A stretch of DNA of 64,000 nucleotides from positions 112,948-176,947 of the forward strand of contig NZ_JAUYVM010000012.1 of NCBI RefSeq assembly GCF_030689305.1, written 5' to 3'. How positions within the stretch are numbered: the stretch's first letter is position 1; every line of letters starts with the position of its first letter. The position numbers and the translations under genes were made by a program. Shown here one piece after another: positions 62,315-64,000 of this stretch. The notes beneath the pieces were generated by a model, which searched no databases, had not been told where the DNA came from, and saw only the letters and a program-made list of their open reading frames with translations. Source of the stretch: Vibrio penaeicida. GTDB taxonomy: Bacteria > Pseudomonadota > Gammaproteobacteria > Enterobacterales > Vibrionaceae.

Positions 62315-64000
62315 TTAAGCCAACAGTTCGTTAGCGGTCTCGACTACGTTTTCAACCGTGAAGCCGAACATCTTGAACAGCTCGCCCGCTGGTGCAGATT
62401 CGCCGAATGTTGTCATACCGATGATACGACCGTCGAAGCCCACGTACTTGTACCAGAAGTCTGCAATACCGGCTTCCACTGCAATACGAGCGGTTACGTC
62501 TGAAGGCAATACTGATTCGCGGTAAGCGGCGTCTTGCTTGTCGAACGCATCGGTTGAAGGCATAGAAACGACACGTACTTTCTTGCCTGCTGCTGTCAGT
62601 TGCGCTGCGGCTTCGATGGTTAACTCAACTTCAGAGCCCGTTGCAATCAAGATAAGCTCTGGCTTGCCATCGCTGTCTTTCAGGATGTAACCACCTTTCG
62701 CGATATCAGCCACTTGTGCGGCATCACGCTCTTGCTGTGCTAGGTTCTGACGAGAGAAGATAAGCGATGTTGGACCGTCTCTGCGCTCAATCGCCAGTTT
62801 CCAAGCGACTGCTGATTCCACTTGGTCACATGGACGCCATGTGCTCATATTTGGCGTTAGGCGTAGAGAGGCGATTTGCTCAACCGGTTGGTGAGTCGGA
62901 CCGTCTTCACCCAGACCGATAGAGTCGTGCGTGTACACTTGAATGTTCTGCACTTTCATCAGTGCCGCCATGCGCATCGCGTTACGTGCGTATTCCATGA
63001 ACATAAGGAAAGTCGCGCCGTATGGTACGAAACCACCGTGCAGAGCTATACCGTTCATGATGGCTGTCATACCGAACTCACGTACACCGTAGTGGATGTA
63101 GTTGCCCGATGCGTCTTCCGCCGTCAGTGATTGAGAGCCCGACCACATAGTCAGGTTTGAAGGCGCAAGGTCAGCCGAGCCGCCCATGAATTCCGGCAAG
63201 ATAGCCCCAAACGCTTCCAACGCATTTTGCGACGCTTTACGTGACGCAATGTTAGCAGGGTTAGCTTGAAGGTCTGCAATGATTTGGCTTGCTTTCGCTT
63301 CCCACTCTGCAGGCAGTTCGTTGTTTACTCGACGTTTGAACTCGGCGGCAAGCTCTGGATATGCTGCTTCATAAGCTGCAAATTTCTCGTTCCACGCTGC
63401 TTCCTTAGCTGCGCCTGCTTCTTTCGCAGACCACTCTGCGTAAACTTCCTGCGGAATTTCAAAAGGACCGTGCTCCCAACCTAAAAACTCACGTGCTGCT
63501 GCAATTTCTTCATGACCCAATGGCGCGCCGTGACAGTCGTGTGACCCCGACTTGTTTGGCGAACCGAAACCGATGATGGTTTTGGTACAGATAAGGGTTG
63601 GACGTGGGTCCGCTTTCGCGGCTTCAATCGCTGAGTTGATGGCGTCGGAATCGTGACCGTCTACCGCAGGAATGACATGCCAGCCGTACGCTTCAAAACG
63701 CTTAGGGGTGTCGTCAGAGAACCAGCCTTCCACTTCACCGTCGATAGAAATGCCGTTGTCGTCCCAGAACGCAATCAACTTGCCCAGACCTAGCGTGCCT
63801 GCAAGAGAACATGCCTCGTGCGAGATACCTTCCATCAGACAACCATCACCCATGAAAGCATAGGTAAAGTGGTCCACGATGTCGTGACCGTCTTTGTTGA
63901 ACTGCGCGGCAAGCGATTTCTCAGCCAGTGCCATGCCCACGGCGTTAGTGATGCCCTGACCAAGCGGACCTGTCGTGGTCTCGATGCCTGGGGCGTAACC
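62315..64000 (-). CDS. tkt: Transketolase, 5' end outside the window
   Basis: A thiamine-diphosphate enzyme of the non-oxidative pentose phosphate pathway. The reading frame runs off the right edge, so the first ~100 residues are missing; about 561 are seen. The first visible residues are GYAPGIETTTGPLGQG. The TPP motif is GDGCLMEGISHEA through WDDNGISIDG. The pyrimidine-domain segment has HYGVREFGMTAI, and THDSIGLGEDGPTHQP is the substrate loop. The length and motifs fit TktA/TktB. With gnd in the same window it links gluconate oxidation to sugar rearrangement. Confidence 0.93.
   Translation of the reverse strand, partial: GYAPGIETTTGPLGQGITNAVGMALAEKSLAAQFNKDGHDIVDHFTYAFMGDGCLMEGISHEACSLAGTLGLGKLIAFWDDNGISIDGEVEGWFSDDTPKRFEAYGWHVIPAVDGHDSDAINSAIEAAKADPRPTLICTKTIIGFGSPNKSGSHDCHGAPLGHEEIAAAREFLGWEHGPFEIPQEVYAEWSAKEAGAAKEAAWNEKFAAYEAAYPELAAEFKRRVNNELPAEWEAKASQIIADLQANPANIASRKASQNALEAFGAILPEFMGGSADLAPSNLTMWSGSQSLTAEDASGNYIHYGVREFGMTAIMNGIALHGGFVPYGATFLMFMEYARNAMRMAALMKVQNIQVYTHDSIGLGEDGPTHQPVEQIASLRLTPNMSTWRPCDQVESAVAWKLAIERRDGPTSLIFSRQNLAQQERDAAQVADIAKGGYILKDSDGKPELILIATGSEVELTIEAAAQLTAAGKKVRVVSMPSTDAFDKQDAAYRESVLPSDVTARIAVEAGIADFWYKYVGFDGRIIGMTTFGESAPAGELFKMFGFTVENVVETANELLA

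Noticed and set aside
63266..63863. Plus-strand frames opposite the transketolase gene
   Set aside because: They are antisense to a highly conserved coding sequence and show no protein features of their own.

Overview
The window reads as a marine gammaproteobacterium of the Vibrionaceae, probably a Vibrio. The main cues are a NorM-type MATE pump, an OmpU/OmpC-like porin, a HopJ-family small protein, a periplasmic alpha-carbonic anhydrase and the general codon style. The density of sugar and sugar-acid operons, together with a transketolase, would suit the secondary chromosome. That placement is inference, because no replication origin, rRNA or tRNA is visible.

Layout. Bases 1-5100 hold a phosphate ABC operon (pstSCAB) behind a Pho-box-like repeat, with an attenuator-like terminator between pstS and pstC. 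Bases 5130-11400, minus strand, hold a gluconate operon: TRAP transporter (dctP, dctQ, dctM types), gntK, gnd and the repressor gntR. GntR-type palindromes precede both the first gene and gntR. Bases 11575-14638 hold an orphan membrane histidine kinase, a small secreted protein and a YedI/DUF808 membrane protein. Bases 14944-24286 hold one long plus-strand unit: a FadR-type regulator, a sugar ABC importer with a single-domain ATPase, an aldo/keto reductase, an aldehyde dehydrogenase, 2-keto-3-deoxygalactonate kinase, KDPGal aldolase and an unusual enolase-superfamily enzyme. It should convert a galactose-type sugar to pyruvate and glyceraldehyde-3-phosphate.

A Fur-box-controlled small gene plus fumC follows (24321-26139). 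Then comes an AT-rich accessory stretch (26188-41373) with an unknown secreted protein pair, about 1.3 kb of gene-poor DNA, a GNAT-like protein and a 10.4-kb NRPS gene. I read the NRPS as C*-A-PCP-E-C-A-PCP-E-C. It has no thioesterase, and a condensation domain is its last domain. This is the most interesting locus of the window.

Bases 41435-44829 hold a HAD phosphatase, norM (minus) and an alpha-carbonic anhydrase. Bases 44969-52807 hold a tagatose-bisphosphate aldolase pair (minus), divergent from a ribose-type ABC importer, a PfkB sugar kinase and a DeoR regulator. Bases 53238-60162 hold a PAS-GGDEF diguanylate cyclase, a GlxA-type AraC regulator with an MFS transporter, a HopJ-family protein, a MITE-like repeat and a soluble GAF histidine kinase. 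The window ends with an OmpU-like porin (minus), a cupin protein and a 5'-truncated transketolase (minus).

The carbon genes fit together. Gluconate, a galactonate-like acid and a tagatose-type sugar are each imported by a dedicated system and funnelled to 6-phosphogluconate, KDPGal or tagatose-1,6-bisphosphate, so their products enter lower glycolysis or the pentose-phosphate pathway.
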